From the NCBI GenBank assembly GCA_018056705.1, contig JAGPFE010000002.1, forward strand, positions 90,469 through 154,468: a stretch of 64,000 nt of DNA. Reading direction: 5' to 3'. The translations under genes were made by a program, and so were the position numbers. Below, piece after piece: positions 19,322 through 29,178 of the stretch. This DNA is from Candidatus Hydrogenedentota bacterium. Lineage in GTDB: Bacteria > Hydrogenedentota > Hydrogenedentia > Hydrogenedentales > CAITNO01. Within the stretch, counting starts at the first letter, position 1, and each line of letters starts with the position of its first letter. The notes below the pieces were generated by a model. It ran no database searches. It was not told the origin of the DNA and saw only the letters and a program-made list of their open reading frames with translations.

Positions 19322-22300
19322 ATGAAACGTCATACGATCGGGTTATGGGTGTTGGTCGCGGGGTTTACCCTGTGGTTGAGCGCGGCGTCCTACGGCGCGG
19401 TGACCGTTCTGAACACGTTTACCGCAAAGGATGAAGGGGACTCCCAGGAATTCACGGTTTCCGTGAACGTGCCCGCGGGAACGGAACTGGCCGTGGCCGG
19501 TGTGACCAACCGGGATGACCGGGGCGTGGAATACGTCCAGTTCGTCGGCCAGGGCAATTTTCACCTCATCGTGGATTCCGAGCCGAGCACGATGGCTGAG
19601 CGGGCCGCGCTGCTGTATTACAAGCAGCCGCCATCGGGGACGGTAAGCCTGAAGGTGCGTCTGACGGGAAACTCCCGGCACAAGGCGGTAGGCGTGCTGT
19701 TTCTGTCCAACGTGAACCTTGCCCAGTTCTCGCCTCCAGGAACGCCATCGCCGCTGCTGCCCCTGGCCAAGTACGACGGGGCATTCCAGAGCAACCGGCC
19801 CTCGGTCAGCATGGTCTTTACGGGCTCGGAGGCGCCGGCGGGATCCCTGGTCATTTCCGCGACGACCTGCAAGGGGGACACGCTTAACATTGCCAACACG
19901 CCTGCCCACGTACAGCGGTGGAGCCAGGACACGGTGTACAAGGTGCTGGGCATCACCATCAGCCGCCAGCAGCACCGGGGTTCATCTATCGCGGGATCAC
20001 CGTCAGGCGCGACGGTTTCGTGGAATTACGGGGACAACTGGGGACTGGCCGCCGTGGTGATTCCGCCCCGACCTGGGCTTCAGGGTATTACCACCACGGG
20101 ATTGACCGTGGGCGATAACGCGCCGGCGGGGACGTCCGTTGGAACCCTGGTTGCCAACGACCCGGACAATCTTGGGCCGTACACGTGGACGTTACTGGAC
20201 AATGCGGGGGGACGGTTCACGCTGGACGCATCGAACACGGCTTCGGTAACCGTCCGGTCTGGTGATCCCTCGTTGTTCGACGCGGGAACGGCTTCCACCC
20301 ACACGATTCGCGCGCGGGTGAGTGACACGTATGGCAACAGCGTGGAGCAGGATTTTACGGTGACGGTAACCGACACGACCCCGCCGGAGATCGGATCCCT
20401 GACGGCCTTGCCGGTGATTGCCCGTTCGGGCGTCCTGGTGACCTTGCGGGCGGCTGTGACGGATAACGTGGGGCTGGGCGGCCTGCCGTCCCTGACGGTA
20501 AGCGGTAATCCCGTGGCGGATCCGGCCCTTTCCGGCGGTGAATACGCGTGGATGTACGTGGTGCCGGGATCGCTACCGGACGGGTACGCGCCGGTGCATA
20601 TTTCGGCGGCCGATACCAGTTCGAACCCGGCATCGCGGAGTTTCCCCTCGGTGCTGCTGATCGACAACACGCTACCCTCCCTGGGCGGCCTAGCGGCATC
20701 GACCCCCTATGCCCGCCCGGGTGACACCGTGACGGTCAGCGTGTCCGCGAGTGACGCGAATGGCCTGGCGGGGCCGCCTACCTTGACGATCGGCGGGTTC
20801 AACGCGGGCGCGCCTTCCAGCCAGAGCGGTGATACCTTCTCGTGGAACTTTGTTATTCCGGGAGGCATGCCGGAAGGATACCCGGCGTTCAACCTGTCGG
20901 TGACCGACACGGCCGGTAATACCCGGACAGGCTACGCGGATACGCTGTTGCTGGTGGACGCGACCGCGCCGGTGATCTCCGGTTTCAGTTGCGCGCCTGC
21001 CTGGGCCATGGCCGGAACGGTGGTGACCTTTACTGCCACGGTAACGGACAACTATGGCCTGGCGTCCCTGCCCACCCTGCAATTGAACGGAACGCCCGTG
21101 GGCGCGCCGTCCGTGTCGGGAACGACGTACACGTGGACGACGGTGATTTCCGCGACCGAACAGCAGGGCCCGGCGACCATCACTATTACCGCCCAGGATA
21201 ACGCCGGGAACAGCGCGTCGTACACGCCATCGGGAACGGTCCTGACCATCGACCGGACGCCACCAACCATAACCGGCTTGAGTTGTTCGCCCACGCTGGC
21301 GAAACCGGGCATGACGGTAACGATTTCCGCGACCGTCATGGACAACTACGCCCTGAACGGGTTGCCCACCCTGACGGTAAACGGGCTCGCGGCACCCGCG
21401 CCGATCCAGTCCGGCTACGCGTACACCTGGACCTACGTGGTACCCTCCGGCGTGGCTGAGGGCTGGGCCACGGTGACCCTTTCCGCCGTGGACATGGTAG
21501 GTAATGTCCGAACGGTATCTTCCACCACCCTGCTGAACCTGGACCCCAACGGGCCGGTGGTATCGAACGTGTCGGCCACGCCGGCAGAGGCGAAATACAA
21601 CACCCCCGTGACGATTCAGGCGACGATCACGGACTACACGGGCGTGAGTGGCACGCCCACTCTGACGGTGAACGGCATTGCCGCCACGTTCTCGGGCGCG
21701 TCGGGGAACGTGTACACGTGGACCTACACGGTGGGGGCCATGGTACCCGAGGGACCTGCTACCCTGAGGTTTACCGCGAACGATGTGCTGAACAACACCA
21801 CGGTTTACAACAACACTTCCGCCCTGCTGATTGACCGGACGCCCCCGGTGATTGCCAACGTGCAGGTCATTCCCAGCGTGGCCAAGGGCGGGGACGTGGT
21901 GCGTATCCGCTTTGACGCGACCGATGCCTACACGTCCATCCAGGGGCAGCCCACGGTGAGCGTGAACGGCGTGTCGGCCCAGTATTACAGCGTGAGTGGC
22001 AGCACGTATGAATACCGCTACACGGTGCGCGCGAACGAACCGGAAGGGGCGGCCACGATCGTCCTCACCGCGCGGGACCGGGTGGCCAACGCGGGGTTCA
22101 GGAGCGAGAACAGCCTGCTCATGATCGACCGGTCGGCCCCGACGGTCAGCCTGGTGACGGTAGATCCGCCTTGCGCGGGGAATGGGCAGCAAGTGATGAT
22201 TGGCTTCCGGATAACGGATCCGGGTGGCCTGGGCGGCTACCCGACGGTTACCGTGAATGGGCACGCGGCAACCCGTGTTGGCGGGGCGGGCGGTGCGTTC

Positions 22301-25300
22301 GAGTACTCGTATACCGTGATCGAGGGCCAGGATCCCGATGGGCCGGCCAGCATTGCGATCACCGTGTCCGACCTGGTGGGCAACTCGGGCACGTCGAGCG
22401 CGAACGGCCTGCTGACGGTGGATACCATGCCGCCGGCCGGATCGGTAACCATCGAAAACGGCGCCACCTACACCCGTTCCATCTTCGTCACGCTGGGCGT
22501 GACGGCGTCGGACGGTGCCGGCGGATGCGGGGTCACGTCCATGAGTTTCAGCGCGGACGGCGCGCAGTGGACCGGCTGGGAAGCGATCACGTCGACCCGT
22601 TCCTGGGAGTTGACGGCTTCTACCGGGTGGAAACGGGTCTACGCGAGGTTCCGGGACGCGGCGGGCAACGTGAGCGCGCCGGTTTACGACGAGATCGCGT
22701 ACAAGCCGAATCCGCTGGCGGTGGACCGGGAAGGTTCCGCGGAAGTCACCGTGGGCCGGGGGAACGCCGTCGTGCTGGAGGCGTCGCCGCGCAACGTGTT
22801 TGGCCGCGTGCTGAGCTACGAATGGCGGAAAAATGGCGAAACCGTGTATGACAACCAGGGCAACAAGGTGGATGGCCCCGTACTGGCCCTGGAAAACGTG
22901 TCGTTCGAAGACGAAGGGGAGTACGTGTGCGTGGTGGTCGATGAACTGGAAACGGCGACATCCGCGCCCTTCACGGTGCGGGTGATGGAATCGATACCGG
23001 TGGCGGGCCCGCTGGGGCTCACGTTGCTGGTGGGATTGCTGGCGGGAGCGGGCATGATGGCGTCACGAAAGCGGTCGGGATCGCGGTTACTGGCGCTGCT
23101 GGTGACCGGCGCGGTGGTACTGGGCGGCCTGGCGGGGACGACTGGAACCGCCTGGGCCGAGGCGGCGGTCGTCTACAGCGCGCACTGTGAAACGGGAGGC
23201 CTGGACAACGCCTCGCTGGAGGCCCTGGCCCGCGAAAAGGGCTCGGTGGAAGTCTGGGAGCGTGATGCCGAGGGCAAGGTGATCCGCAAGATCGCGCGCT
23301 GGGGCGATCCGGCGCATGCCAACCCGCTGTTCGTGACCACCCAGGCCGAGGCCATGGATGAATGGCTGGCCAGGGGAGCCAAGTCGACCGTGATGAAAGA
23401 CGGCACGGAAGTGGTTTCCGCCGATCTGGGCGAAGGCCTGATCCTGGAGATGAGCCGCCCGCAGGTGCCCGGGGGACCGACCTTCGAATCCCGCCTGATC
23501 CGGGGCGGCGAGGTGCTGTTGACGGAACAGTGGTGGGAAGAACGCTCGCCCGAGGGCATACTGCGGCCCAGGTTCATACGGATCGACGATGGACAGCGCG
23601 CGATGGTGCAGGTGTTCGAATACACCGACACGCCGCCCGAAGCGTTCCCGCCGGTTTCCATGAAGGTCGAAGGCCCCGAGCGTCCCATCGAAGGCAAGGT
23701 GATCGTCTACCCGCCCGTCCGGGAGAGCCTGCCCGATAAAAGCGGGTTGCAGAGCCAGGAAGTGCAGTTTCTGGTGCCGCAACAGGGCCTGGATAACCTG
23801 GGCTTCGATTCCGGATGGATCCCCAGCGGCGGATACGGCGACCCCGGCGGCTTCGTGATCCAGGTCCGGGTACGGGCCAACGCGGGCTTCAATTACGACG
23901 CGTCGGTGAATGGCCTGATCACGCTGGATGACACGGGACTTCTGGGAGTGGGTCCGGCGAATGGGACCTGGGGGTTTTATTTCGGCGCGGAATTCTACCT
24001 GAAAGGCGCCGTGGACCTCAGCTGGGTGCCGCTGATCGGGCAATTTCTGCAGCCGTTCACGGTGGATGTTCCTTACGTGCCGGATTTTAACCTTGTGGCG
24101 TCTGACCGGGACGATTTCAGTTCATGGCTGCTGGACGAGGTCTCTGAACTGCGGGACGAGGCGGGGCGCACGAATATTACCAGCGTGGACCTGATCTCCC
24201 TTGCCCTGTCCCAGGGGATTCTGCCGCAGTTGCCCAGTTGGTTGCCGGTCAAGCCCAGCGTCGTGGTCGGCCTGGATATCGCGGCGATAGCCAACGGCAC
24301 GCTGACCTGCGACAGCATCGATGTGAACGACCAGATTTATTTCACCACCGAGGGCCAGCAGTTACCGGTGACCGTTCCGCCGGAAGGGTACACGGGCATC
24401 GCGTCGTACAACGAGAACGCGTCGCTCAACCTGGGCGCGAAACTCTATCCCTACATCACCGCCAGCGTGAAGGTGTTCAGTTGGAGTTGGGGCTACACGT
24501 ATCCGGATTCCAGCGATCCCAACAACCTGCTCAACCAGATCGAATGGCTGCCCATCAAGTTGCGGAACTTCCCGTTCAACGAGGTGGAATTGAACTTCAC
24601 CGGTCTGCCCTCGCAGGGGAATCCCACGGACTGGTTCACGCAACAGTTCACGACATACAACAATAACCTGTCCGGGAAAAGGATTCGGTTCACGCCAAAC
24701 CTTTCCAATAATTTCTACGTGGCCTGCCTGGAAGAAAACGTGACGGATTACCGCACGGCCATTGAAGGCTCCACGGAGATACCGTTGCCCGATGACGGGT
24801 TTGCGGCGGTCGACCTGCAGTATGGACAGAAGGTGTCCCTCTACGGCCAGCAGTACAGCCGGATCTATATCGGGAGCAACGGCTACATCACTTTTGATGC
24901 GGGAGACACCACCAGTTCGGTAAGCCTGGATAATCATTTCAGCCAGCCGCGGGTATCGGGGTTGTTCTACAACCTGAAACCCGACCAGGGGGGGAAGGTG
25001 TACTTCAAGCAGTTACCCAACCGCGCGGTGATTACCTACGACAACGTGCGGGTGGGGCTGATCCAAGGCCAGAAGGTCGACGTGCAGGTGGAGTTGTTCT
25101 ACGACGGCCGGATCGTCATCACCTGGAAGTACCTGGATCCGACGGTGTTCGGCCTGGTGGGGCTTTCCCGGGGCGGAGGCAAGCCGTCGGACTTCGTGAT
25201 GAGCCGGTTCGTGAACTATCCGACCTGCCTGTCCGGCATCGCGCCGGAGGCAGGTGTCCGGGTGAATTTCCAGCCACCGGAAGTACTGCTCAGCACGCCG

Positions 25301-27013
25301 CGGTGGCGGGTGGGCAGCAGTCCATGGATGCCATCCGGCACGGCCCTTTCGTTGCCCATCGGCACATGGGGCGTGACCTTCAACACCTTGCCGAATCTCT
25401 GGCAATCCCCCCAGCCGGTCATCGTGACGCTGAACACTCCGGACGTGTATGTTGACCTTGCGCCGGTGTGGGTGCGCGAACGGGGCACGGTGAATATCTA
25501 TACGCAACCGTCCACGGCATCCTGGCGGCTGACCGGTCCGGACGGAGTGGATCAGACTGGAACCGGCAACGCGACGCTGGCCGGCATGCCCACGGGGAAC
25601 TACACGCTGGAATGGTTGCCTCTGGCGACCTATGATCGGCCCGTGCCGGCCACGCTGACGCGGTTCCTGTACCCGAACATGTCGGTGATCTTCAATGGCG
25701 CCTATTCCCCGCGCATTGGTGAAGGGATCGCCCGGGTATCGGTTGTTCTGGTTCCCCAGTCCGCCCTGGACGCCGGTGGACAATGGCGGATCAATGGCGG
25801 ACCCTGGCTCAACAGTGGCGAGGTTGTGGAAGTGCCTGACGGGAACAGTTCGCTCGCCTTCAAGGACCTCCCAGGATGGACCTCGCCGGTGCCCCAGACG
25901 CTGTTTTTTGAGCGCGACAAGACGACCACGCTGACGAGGGAATACATCCGTCACAAGGGGACGGTGATCGTGGACGTGGACCCGAACACGGCCCAGTGGG
26001 AACTGACTGACGGGGATGGTCATCTGATCACCGGCACGGGGGACCAGGTGTTGACGGGTGTTCCGGCCGGAACGATCAGTACGCGCTGGTTGCCCCTGGC
26101 CAGTTACACCGAGCCCACGCCCAATCCCACCGTGTTCATCCTGAACAACAACGCCACCTACCGGGTGACGGGCGCGTACGTTCCGGTGATCGGCGAAGGC
26201 GAAGGCATCGCGCGGGTGTTTCTGCATCCCGACGGCGCGGTGAACGCGGGCGCGCAGTGGCGGCTCCTGGGTGGCGAGTGGCGGTCGAGCGGCGGCATGC
26301 AGGCCGCGCCTGACGGCGAGCAGATTATCCGGTTCCGGGACATCGAGGGCTGGCAGACGCCCGCGGACATGACGGTAAATATCACCCGCGACATTATCAA
26401 CGACTTCCACGCCACGTACGTACGCCTGTACGGTTCGCTCCAGGTGCAGGTCACGCCAGACACGGCCGCGTGGCTGGTGGTGGACGCGGATGGCAACGAG
26501 CACGCCGGCACGGGTGACGCCCTGTTGACCGGCATTCCCGCGGGCACGGCCCGGATCCAGTGGGGTGACCTGGAGGGATATGATCCGCCGGATCCGAATC
26601 CCGACGAGGTCGTGGTGCCGGCCCACGGTACGGCCACGGTTACGGGCGAATACCTGGAAGCGATCGTGACCGCCGACTTCGAGGCGTGGCCTCTCAGTGG
26701 TCCGGCCCCGCTCGAGGTTACCTTTACCGACCGGTCGACGTCCACCACCAAGTCCATCATCCAGTGGCGGTGGTATTTCGGCGACGGCAAGATGAGCGAC
26801 GAGCAGAACCCGACCCACGTGTACCGCGAGCCGGGTACCTATACCGTGACGCTGCTGGTCAACACGATTGAAAAGAGTGATTCGGCCACGAAACGGCAAT
26901 GGATTACCGTGACCGACGCGATACCGGTGGCGGGGCCTGCCGGGCTGGCGCTGGTTGCCCTTGCTCTTGCCCTGGCGGGGGCTTGGGGCGTCCGACGGTG
27001 TCGTCGAGCGTGA
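19322..27013 (+). CDS. Giant multidomain surface protein, apparent in-frame fusion of two secreted proteins
   Basis: About 2563 residues. I prefer the ATG at 19322 (GGGAGCAG upstream, signal peptide TIGLWVLVAGFTLWLSAASY); the frame is open to 19220. Part 1: a lectin-like N-terminal domain, a cadherin-like repeat, eight Ig-like repeats of about 97 residues, and an Ig domain (LALENVSFEDEGEYVCVVVD). This ends with a sorting-tail motif, IPVAGPLGLTLLVGL, near residue 1225. Part 2 starts at once with what looks like a second signal peptide, MMASRKRSGSRLLALLVTGA ending AWA. It has a large beta domain, three PEGA-like repeats and a PKD domain (PTHVYREPGTYTVTLLVN). It ends with the same tail, IPVAGPAGL, a membrane helix and GVRRCRRA. 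It is a likely cell-surface structural or adhesive protein. Confidence 0.8.
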   Translation: MKRHTIGLWVLVAGFTLWLSAASYGAVTVLNTFTAKDEGDSQEFTVSVNVPAGTELAVAGVTNRDDRGVEYVQFVGQGNFHLIVDSEPSTMAERAALLYYKQPPSGTVSLKVRLTGNSRHKAVGVLFLSNVNLAQFSPPGTPSPLLPLAKYDGAFQSNRPSVSMVFTGSEAPAGSLVISATTCKGDTLNIANTPAHVQRWSQDTVYKVLGITISRQQHRGSSIAGSPSGATVSWNYGDNWGLAAVVIPPRPGLQGITTTGLTVGDNAPAGTSVGTLVANDPDNLGPYTWTLLDNAGGRFTLDASNTASVTVRSGDPSLFDAGTASTHTIRARVSDTYGNSVEQDFTVTVTDTTPPEIGSLTALPVIARSGVLVTLRAAVTDNVGLGGLPSLTVSGNPVADPALSGGEYAWMYVVPGSLPDGYAPVHISAADTSSNPASRSFPSVLLIDNTLPSLGGLAASTPYARPGDTVTVSVSASDANGLAGPPTLTIGGFNAGAPSSQSGDTFSWNFVIPGGMPEGYPAFNLSVTDTAGNTRTGYADTLLLVDATAPVISGFSCAPAWAMAGTVVTFTATVTDNYGLASLPTLQLNGTPVGAPSVSGTTYTWTTVISATEQQGPATITITAQDNAGNSASYTPSGTVLTIDRTPPTITGLSCSPTLAKPGMTVTISATVMDNYALNGLPTLTVNGLAAPAPIQSGYAYTWTYVVPSGVAEGWATVTLSAVDMVGNVRTVSSTTLLNLDPNGPVVSNVSATPAEAKYNTPVTIQATITDYTGVSGTPTLTVNGIAATFSGASGNVYTWTYTVGAMVPEGPATLRFTANDVLNNTTVYNNTSALLIDRTPPVIANVQVIPSVAKGGDVVRIRFDATDAYTSIQGQPTVSVNGVSAQYYSVSGSTYEYRYTVRANEPEGAATIVLTARDRVANAGFRSENSLLMIDRSAPTVSLVTVDPPCAGNGQQVMIGFRITDPGGLGGYPTVTVNGHAATRVGGAGGAFEYSYTVIEGQDPDGPASIAITVSDLVGNSGTSSANGLLTVDTMPPAGSVTIENGATYTRSIFVTLGVTASDGAGGCGVTSMSFSADGAQWTGWEAITSTRSWELTASTGWKRVYARFRDAAGNVSAPVYDEIAYKPNPLAVDREGSAEVTVGRGNAVVLEASPRNVFGRVLSYEWRKNGETVYDNQGNKVDGPVLALENVSFEDEGEYVCVVVDELETATSAPFTVRVMESIPVAGPLGLTLLVGLLAGAGMMASRKRSGSRLLALLVTGAVVLGGLAGTTGTAWAEAAVVYSAHCETGGLDNASLEALAREKGSVEVWERDAEGKVIRKIARWGDPAHANPLFVTTQAEAMDEWLARGAKSTVMKDGTEVVSADLGEGLILEMSRPQVPGGPTFESRLIRGGEVLLTEQWWEERSPEGILRPRFIRIDDGQRAMVQVFEYTDTPPEAFPPVSMKVEGPERPIEGKVIVYPPVRESLPDKSGLQSQEVQFLVPQQGLDNLGFDSGWIPSGGYGDPGGFVIQVRVRANAGFNYDASVNGLITLDDTGLLGVGPANGTWGFYFGAEFYLKGAVDLSWVPLIGQFLQPFTVDVPYVPDFNLVASDRDDFSSWLLDEVSELRDEAGRTNITSVDLISLALSQGILPQLPSWLPVKPSVVVGLDIAAIANGTLTCDSIDVNDQIYFTTEGQQLPVTVPPEGYTGIASYNENASLNLGAKLYPYITASVKVFSWSWGYTYPDSSDPNNLLNQIEWLPIKLRNFPFNEVELNFTGLPSQGNPTDWFTQQFTTYNNNLSGKRIRFTPNLSNNFYVACLEENVTDYRTAIEGSTEIPLPDDGFAAVDLQYGQKVSLYGQQYSRIYIGSNGYITFDAGDTTSSVSLDNHFSQPRVSGLFYNLKPDQGGKVYFKQLPNRAVITYDNVRVGLIQGQKVDVQVELFYDGRIVITWKYLDPTVFGLVGLSRGGGKPSDFVMSRFVNYPTCLSGIAPEAGVRVNFQPPEVLLSTPRWRVGSSPWMPSGTALSLPIGTWGVTFNTLPNLWQSPQPVIVTLNTPDVYVDLAPVWVRERGTVNIYTQPSTASWRLTGPDGVDQTGTGNATLAGMPTGNYTLEWLPLATYDRPVPATLTRFLYPNMSVIFNGAYSPRIGEGIARVSVVLVPQSALDAGGQWRINGGPWLNSGEVVEVPDGNSSLAFKDLPGWTSPVPQTLFFERDKTTTLTREYIRHKGTVIVDVDPNTAQWELTDGDGHLITGTGDQVLTGVPAGTISTRWLPLASYTEPTPNPTVFILNNNATYRVTGAYVPVIGEGEGIARVFLHPDGAVNAGAQWRLLGGEWRSSGGMQAAPDGEQIIRFRDIEGWQTPADMTVNITRDIINDFHATYVRLYGSLQVQVTPDTAAWLVVDADGNEHAGTGDALLTGIPAGTARIQWGDLEGYDPPDPNPDEVVVPAHGTATVTGEYLEAIVTADFEAWPLSGPAPLEVTFTDRSTSTTKSIIQWRWYFGDGKMSDEQNPTHVYREPGTYTVTLLVNTIEKSDSATKRQWITVTDAIPVAGPAGLALVALALALAGAWGVRRCRRA
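20376..22430 (+). repeat. Tandem Ig-like repeats, period about 292 bp
   Basis: Seven to eight in-frame copies of an Ig-like module, beginning near 20376, 20666, 20960, 21253, 21545, 21837, 22132 and 22423. Each starts with a D/R-x-T/A-PP turn, then VTDNYGL-like and PTLTVNG-like strands, then YTWTYVV and a D-x-x-GN turn. Copies have diverged, so the array is old rather than a recent slippage product. Confidence 0.85.
22982..23160 (+). other. Internal sorting-tail / signal-peptide junction; possible internal start at 23054
   Basis: Within the giant frame, IPVAGPLGL and a hydrophobic stretch (LTLLVGLLAGAGMM) are followed by ASRKRSGSR, then a second hydrophobic core (LLALLVTGAVVLGGLAG) and an AWA-EA cleavage-like site. 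The same IPVAGPxGL motif ends the whole frame. The basic cluster could serve both as the end of one C-terminal sorting signal and the n-region of the next signal peptide. Tandem ATGs at 23054 and 23057 are preceded by GGCGGGAGCGGGC, so separate translation of a 1319-residue second protein is possible. Confidence 0.6.
25270..26675 (+). repeat. Three PEGA-like repeats in the giant surface protein
   Basis: Three modules of about 155 residues each. Each pairs a WRxGxxPWxxSG-like strand (PRWRVGSSPWMPSG, GQWRINGGPWLNSG, AQWRLLGGEWRSSG) with a later TGTGNATLAGMPTG-like segment (TGTGDQVLTGVPAG, AGTGDALLTGIPAG). Their regular spacing at about 470 bp shows internal duplication. Confidence 0.75.
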
Positions 27014-27054
27014 CCGCGCGCGGCTGAAATCTCATGAAGCGTGCTTTCGTGAAG

Positions 27055-27082
27055 CGTCCTTTCCAGTGCCTTGGAAAGGACG
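27055..27082. terminator. Hairpin between convergent genes, terminator-like
   Basis: A perfect 11-bp inverted repeat (CGTCCTTTCCA / TGGAAAGGACG) with a 6-base loop lies between the stop of the giant surface protein and the stop of the GH36 gene. There is no U-tract on either strand, so intrinsic termination is uncertain. It may instead stabilise 3' ends of both transcripts. Confidence 0.5.
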
Positions 27083-27111
27083 GACACTCGCGGTCTCGAT
27101 GAGCGTTCCAG

Positions 27112-29103
27112 TCAGTTCCCGTTCTTCTCGTAGAACAGCAGGACGGCGGAACGGGGTTCTGGCATGGTAATCAGGATTCCTTTTTCCATGAGTTCCCTGC
27201 CGGTTGCCCGCTGGACCTGTCCGTCGTCCGATGTGATGATCTGGTAGGGGGACTCGGGGTCCAGGCCCCGCAAAGGATAGCGGGCGGATTCGTAGGGACT
27301 GTTCGCCCGGCGGAAGACCTGGATCACGCCATCCCCGTGGTCGGGGCGATCCAGTTGCCAGGCCAACCACACGTCGTCAGTGGTGCCATAGGGGCTTATG
27401 GGATAGAAGTCGCCGAAATAATACGGAGCCACTTGCTGCCATTCCGCGATGAATCGACGGGCCTGATCGAAATCGAATCCCGCTTCCCGGATATCCCAGT
27501 TCACCACGAGGAAGGGCGCGAGGGTGCTGCGGAATCCATAGAGCGATTTTTCCCAGTTCACGCTGTCATGGTAGGGCAACCACAGGTCGAACCCCCAGGT
27601 CACGCTCTGATGCGCCTCGGGGATCTGTTCCAGGTCCGTTCGCAACAGGGGCACCGCGCGGCGCATGGTTTCCAGGTCGTTACGCCGCCCGCCGCTCGCG
27701 CAGGAATCTATCAGCATGCCGGGATGCCGCTGGCGTAACGCGTCGAAGTACCGCAGGTACCCTTCGACGTAACGGATTTCCGTGATACCCTGCCGGTCTT
27801 CCGGGTCATTGGCCCGCCAGTACGGCAAGGGATCGATATTGAAGTCGGACCGGTAGAAATCGATGCCTTCGTCGGTCAGCATCCTGTCCACGTGATCCGT
27901 GATCCATGCCTGGACTTCCGGATCATCCATTCTGAGCAGGCCACCGTTCCGGCCGCCATGAACCCATTCCGGGTGATTTTCGGCGATCCAGGACCCGGCG
28001 GCGACCCGCTCGACCTCGAACCAGACCAGCAGTTCGACTCCCTGGGCGTGGGCGTGGTCCGAAACCGCCCTGAGACCGCCGGGGAACCGTTTTCGGTCCA
28101 CCTCCCACGTGCCGACCTTGGGCCATCCCCAGTCTCCGCCATCGTTCACGTACCATCCCGCGTCAATCCACCAGGTGGTCAGCGGCAGGTTTTCCCTCCG
28201 GCAGATATCCAGAAACGTGATTTCACCCTCCTGGGTGGTCTGGGAGTGGAAGGGCCAGAAGGTGGCCATGGCTAGTTTCGGACCGGGGGGCTTGCCGTGG
28301 TCGAGGGGGAAATTATGGGCGAACATCCAGCGTCGCCAGATGTTCTGCGCGCGCAGCCAGTCGCCCCGGTAAAACTGCAACGCGATCAGGGGCGCGCGGA
28401 TTTCTTCGCCAGGGTGCAGGACGAGGTGGGTGAGTTCCTGGCCGGCCCTAACCCGCAGTCCGGTGTCCCCTTCCCGGGCGAAACGGGAGGCCCACTGTCC
28501 AGGCCAGCCGATCGCGATCAGCACGCCCGAACCGTTACCGAATTCCAGGTTGTAGTATGGCCACGCGCCATTGGTGGGGCGTCCGCCTTCAGGCGCGAAA
28601 GACAGGCTGGCGTCGGCCTTCAGCGTGGCCGTCATGGGGGCGAAACTGTCCATGGCGTACCGGTCGCCGAGGTGGTAACGCAGCAGGAATTCTCCTTCCG
28701 GTCCCCGCTGGAACAACGTGTCCAGCGCCTGAATCGATTCCAGCAGCGGCGTGTCCGCGGCTCCTTCATTCTTGAAATAGACTGTCCACTCCACCGTGGG
28801 ATAGTCTTTCCACGCGATGCCCTCGCAACGGACGACCAGTCCCGTCTCTGGATCGCTGAACCGCAGGGTATGCCGCTCGCGCGCGTCGTCTACGGATGCC
28901 GTCTCGTACGCGCGGTTCCATCCGGCCAGCAGTCCGGCCGCCGGCTGTCCGTTCATGGTGAAAGACAGGAAGGGCTCTCCCGGGGTGTCCGGGGTACCGA
29001 AATGACGCGCGACCCAAGCGTCGCGGTCCGCGAATTCCTCCGGGATGGGGGTGACACCACTGATTCCCGCCACCAGCAGCGAAGCAATCCATAGCGTGGC
29101 CAT
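27112..29103 (-). CDS. Alpha-galactosidase-type glycoside hydrolase, GH36/clan GH-D
   Basis: A 663-residue protein. The second ATG (29103) has GGAGG 8 bases upstream; the first (29109) is too close to that site. It has a short signal peptide, MATLWIASLLVAGISG. The TIM barrel carries family motifs WWIDAGWYVNDGGDWGWPKV, LLVWFEVERVAAGSWI and DFYRSDFNIDPLPYW, with the nucleophile Asp at about residue 420. DSCASGGRRNDLETM supplies the acid/base Asp at about residue 476. An N-terminal beta-sandwich precedes the barrel. It probably cleaves alpha-galactosides outside the cytoplasm. The divergent symporter and beta-helix protein support a sugar-scavenging role. Confidence 0.9.
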   Translation of the reverse strand: MATLWIASLLVAGISGVTPIPEEFADRDAWVARHFGTPDTPGEPFLSFTMNGQPAAGLLAGWNRAYETASVDDARERHTLRFSDPETGLVVRCEGIAWKDYPTVEWTVYFKNEGAADTPLLESIQALDTLFQRGPEGEFLLRYHLGDRYAMDSFAPMTATLKADASLSFAPEGGRPTNGAWPYYNLEFGNGSGVLIAIGWPGQWASRFAREGDTGLRVRAGQELTHLVLHPGEEIRAPLIALQFYRGDWLRAQNIWRRWMFAHNFPLDHGKPPGPKLAMATFWPFHSQTTQEGEITFLDICRRENLPLTTWWIDAGWYVNDGGDWGWPKVGTWEVDRKRFPGGLRAVSDHAHAQGVELLVWFEVERVAAGSWIAENHPEWVHGGRNGGLLRMDDPEVQAWITDHVDRMLTDEGIDFYRSDFNIDPLPYWRANDPEDRQGITEIRYVEGYLRYFDALRQRHPGMLIDSCASGGRRNDLETMRRAVPLLRTDLEQIPEAHQSVTWGFDLWLPYHDSVNWEKSLYGFRSTLAPFLVVNWDIREAGFDFDQARRFIAEWQQVAPYYFGDFYPISPYGTTDDVWLAWQLDRPDHGDGVIQVFRRANSPYESARYPLRGLDPESPYQIITSDDGQVQRATGRELMEKGILITMPEPRSAVLLFYEKNGN

Positions 29104-29139
29104 GGCCATGTCCTCCGTTTTGGCGTGCCGCGCGGGTCA

Positions 29140-29148
29140 TTATAGCAC
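29140..29148 (-). promoter_or_regulatory. Extended -10 promoter of the GH36 gene
   Basis: On the minus strand TGCTATAAT is a consensus extended -10, giving a leader of about 30 bases before the start at 29103. No -35 match is visible. The same element lies inside the duplicated 37-bp segment. Confidence 0.5.
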
Positions 29149-29172
29149 GACCAGCCCACACATCCGCATCGC

Positions 29173-29178
29173 TATAAT
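29173..29178 (+). promoter_or_regulatory. -10 element for the symporter gene
   Basis: A perfect TATAAT lies between the two copies of the 37-bp repeat, about 144 bases before the symporter start. No clear -35 is seen, so confidence is modest. Confidence 0.35.

Noticed and set aside
20690..22264. 524-codon minus-strand frame
   Set aside because: Antisense to the Ig-like repeats; its Arg/His/Gly-rich repetitive sequence mirrors the repeats and shows no family.
20376..22430. Regular repeats considered as a CRISPR array
   Set aside because: The period is about 292 bp, the units are divergent, in frame and encode Ig-like domains.
25013..26899. 628-codon minus-strand frame
   Set aside because: Antisense to the PEGA-like repeats of the giant surface protein, with no recognisable domain.
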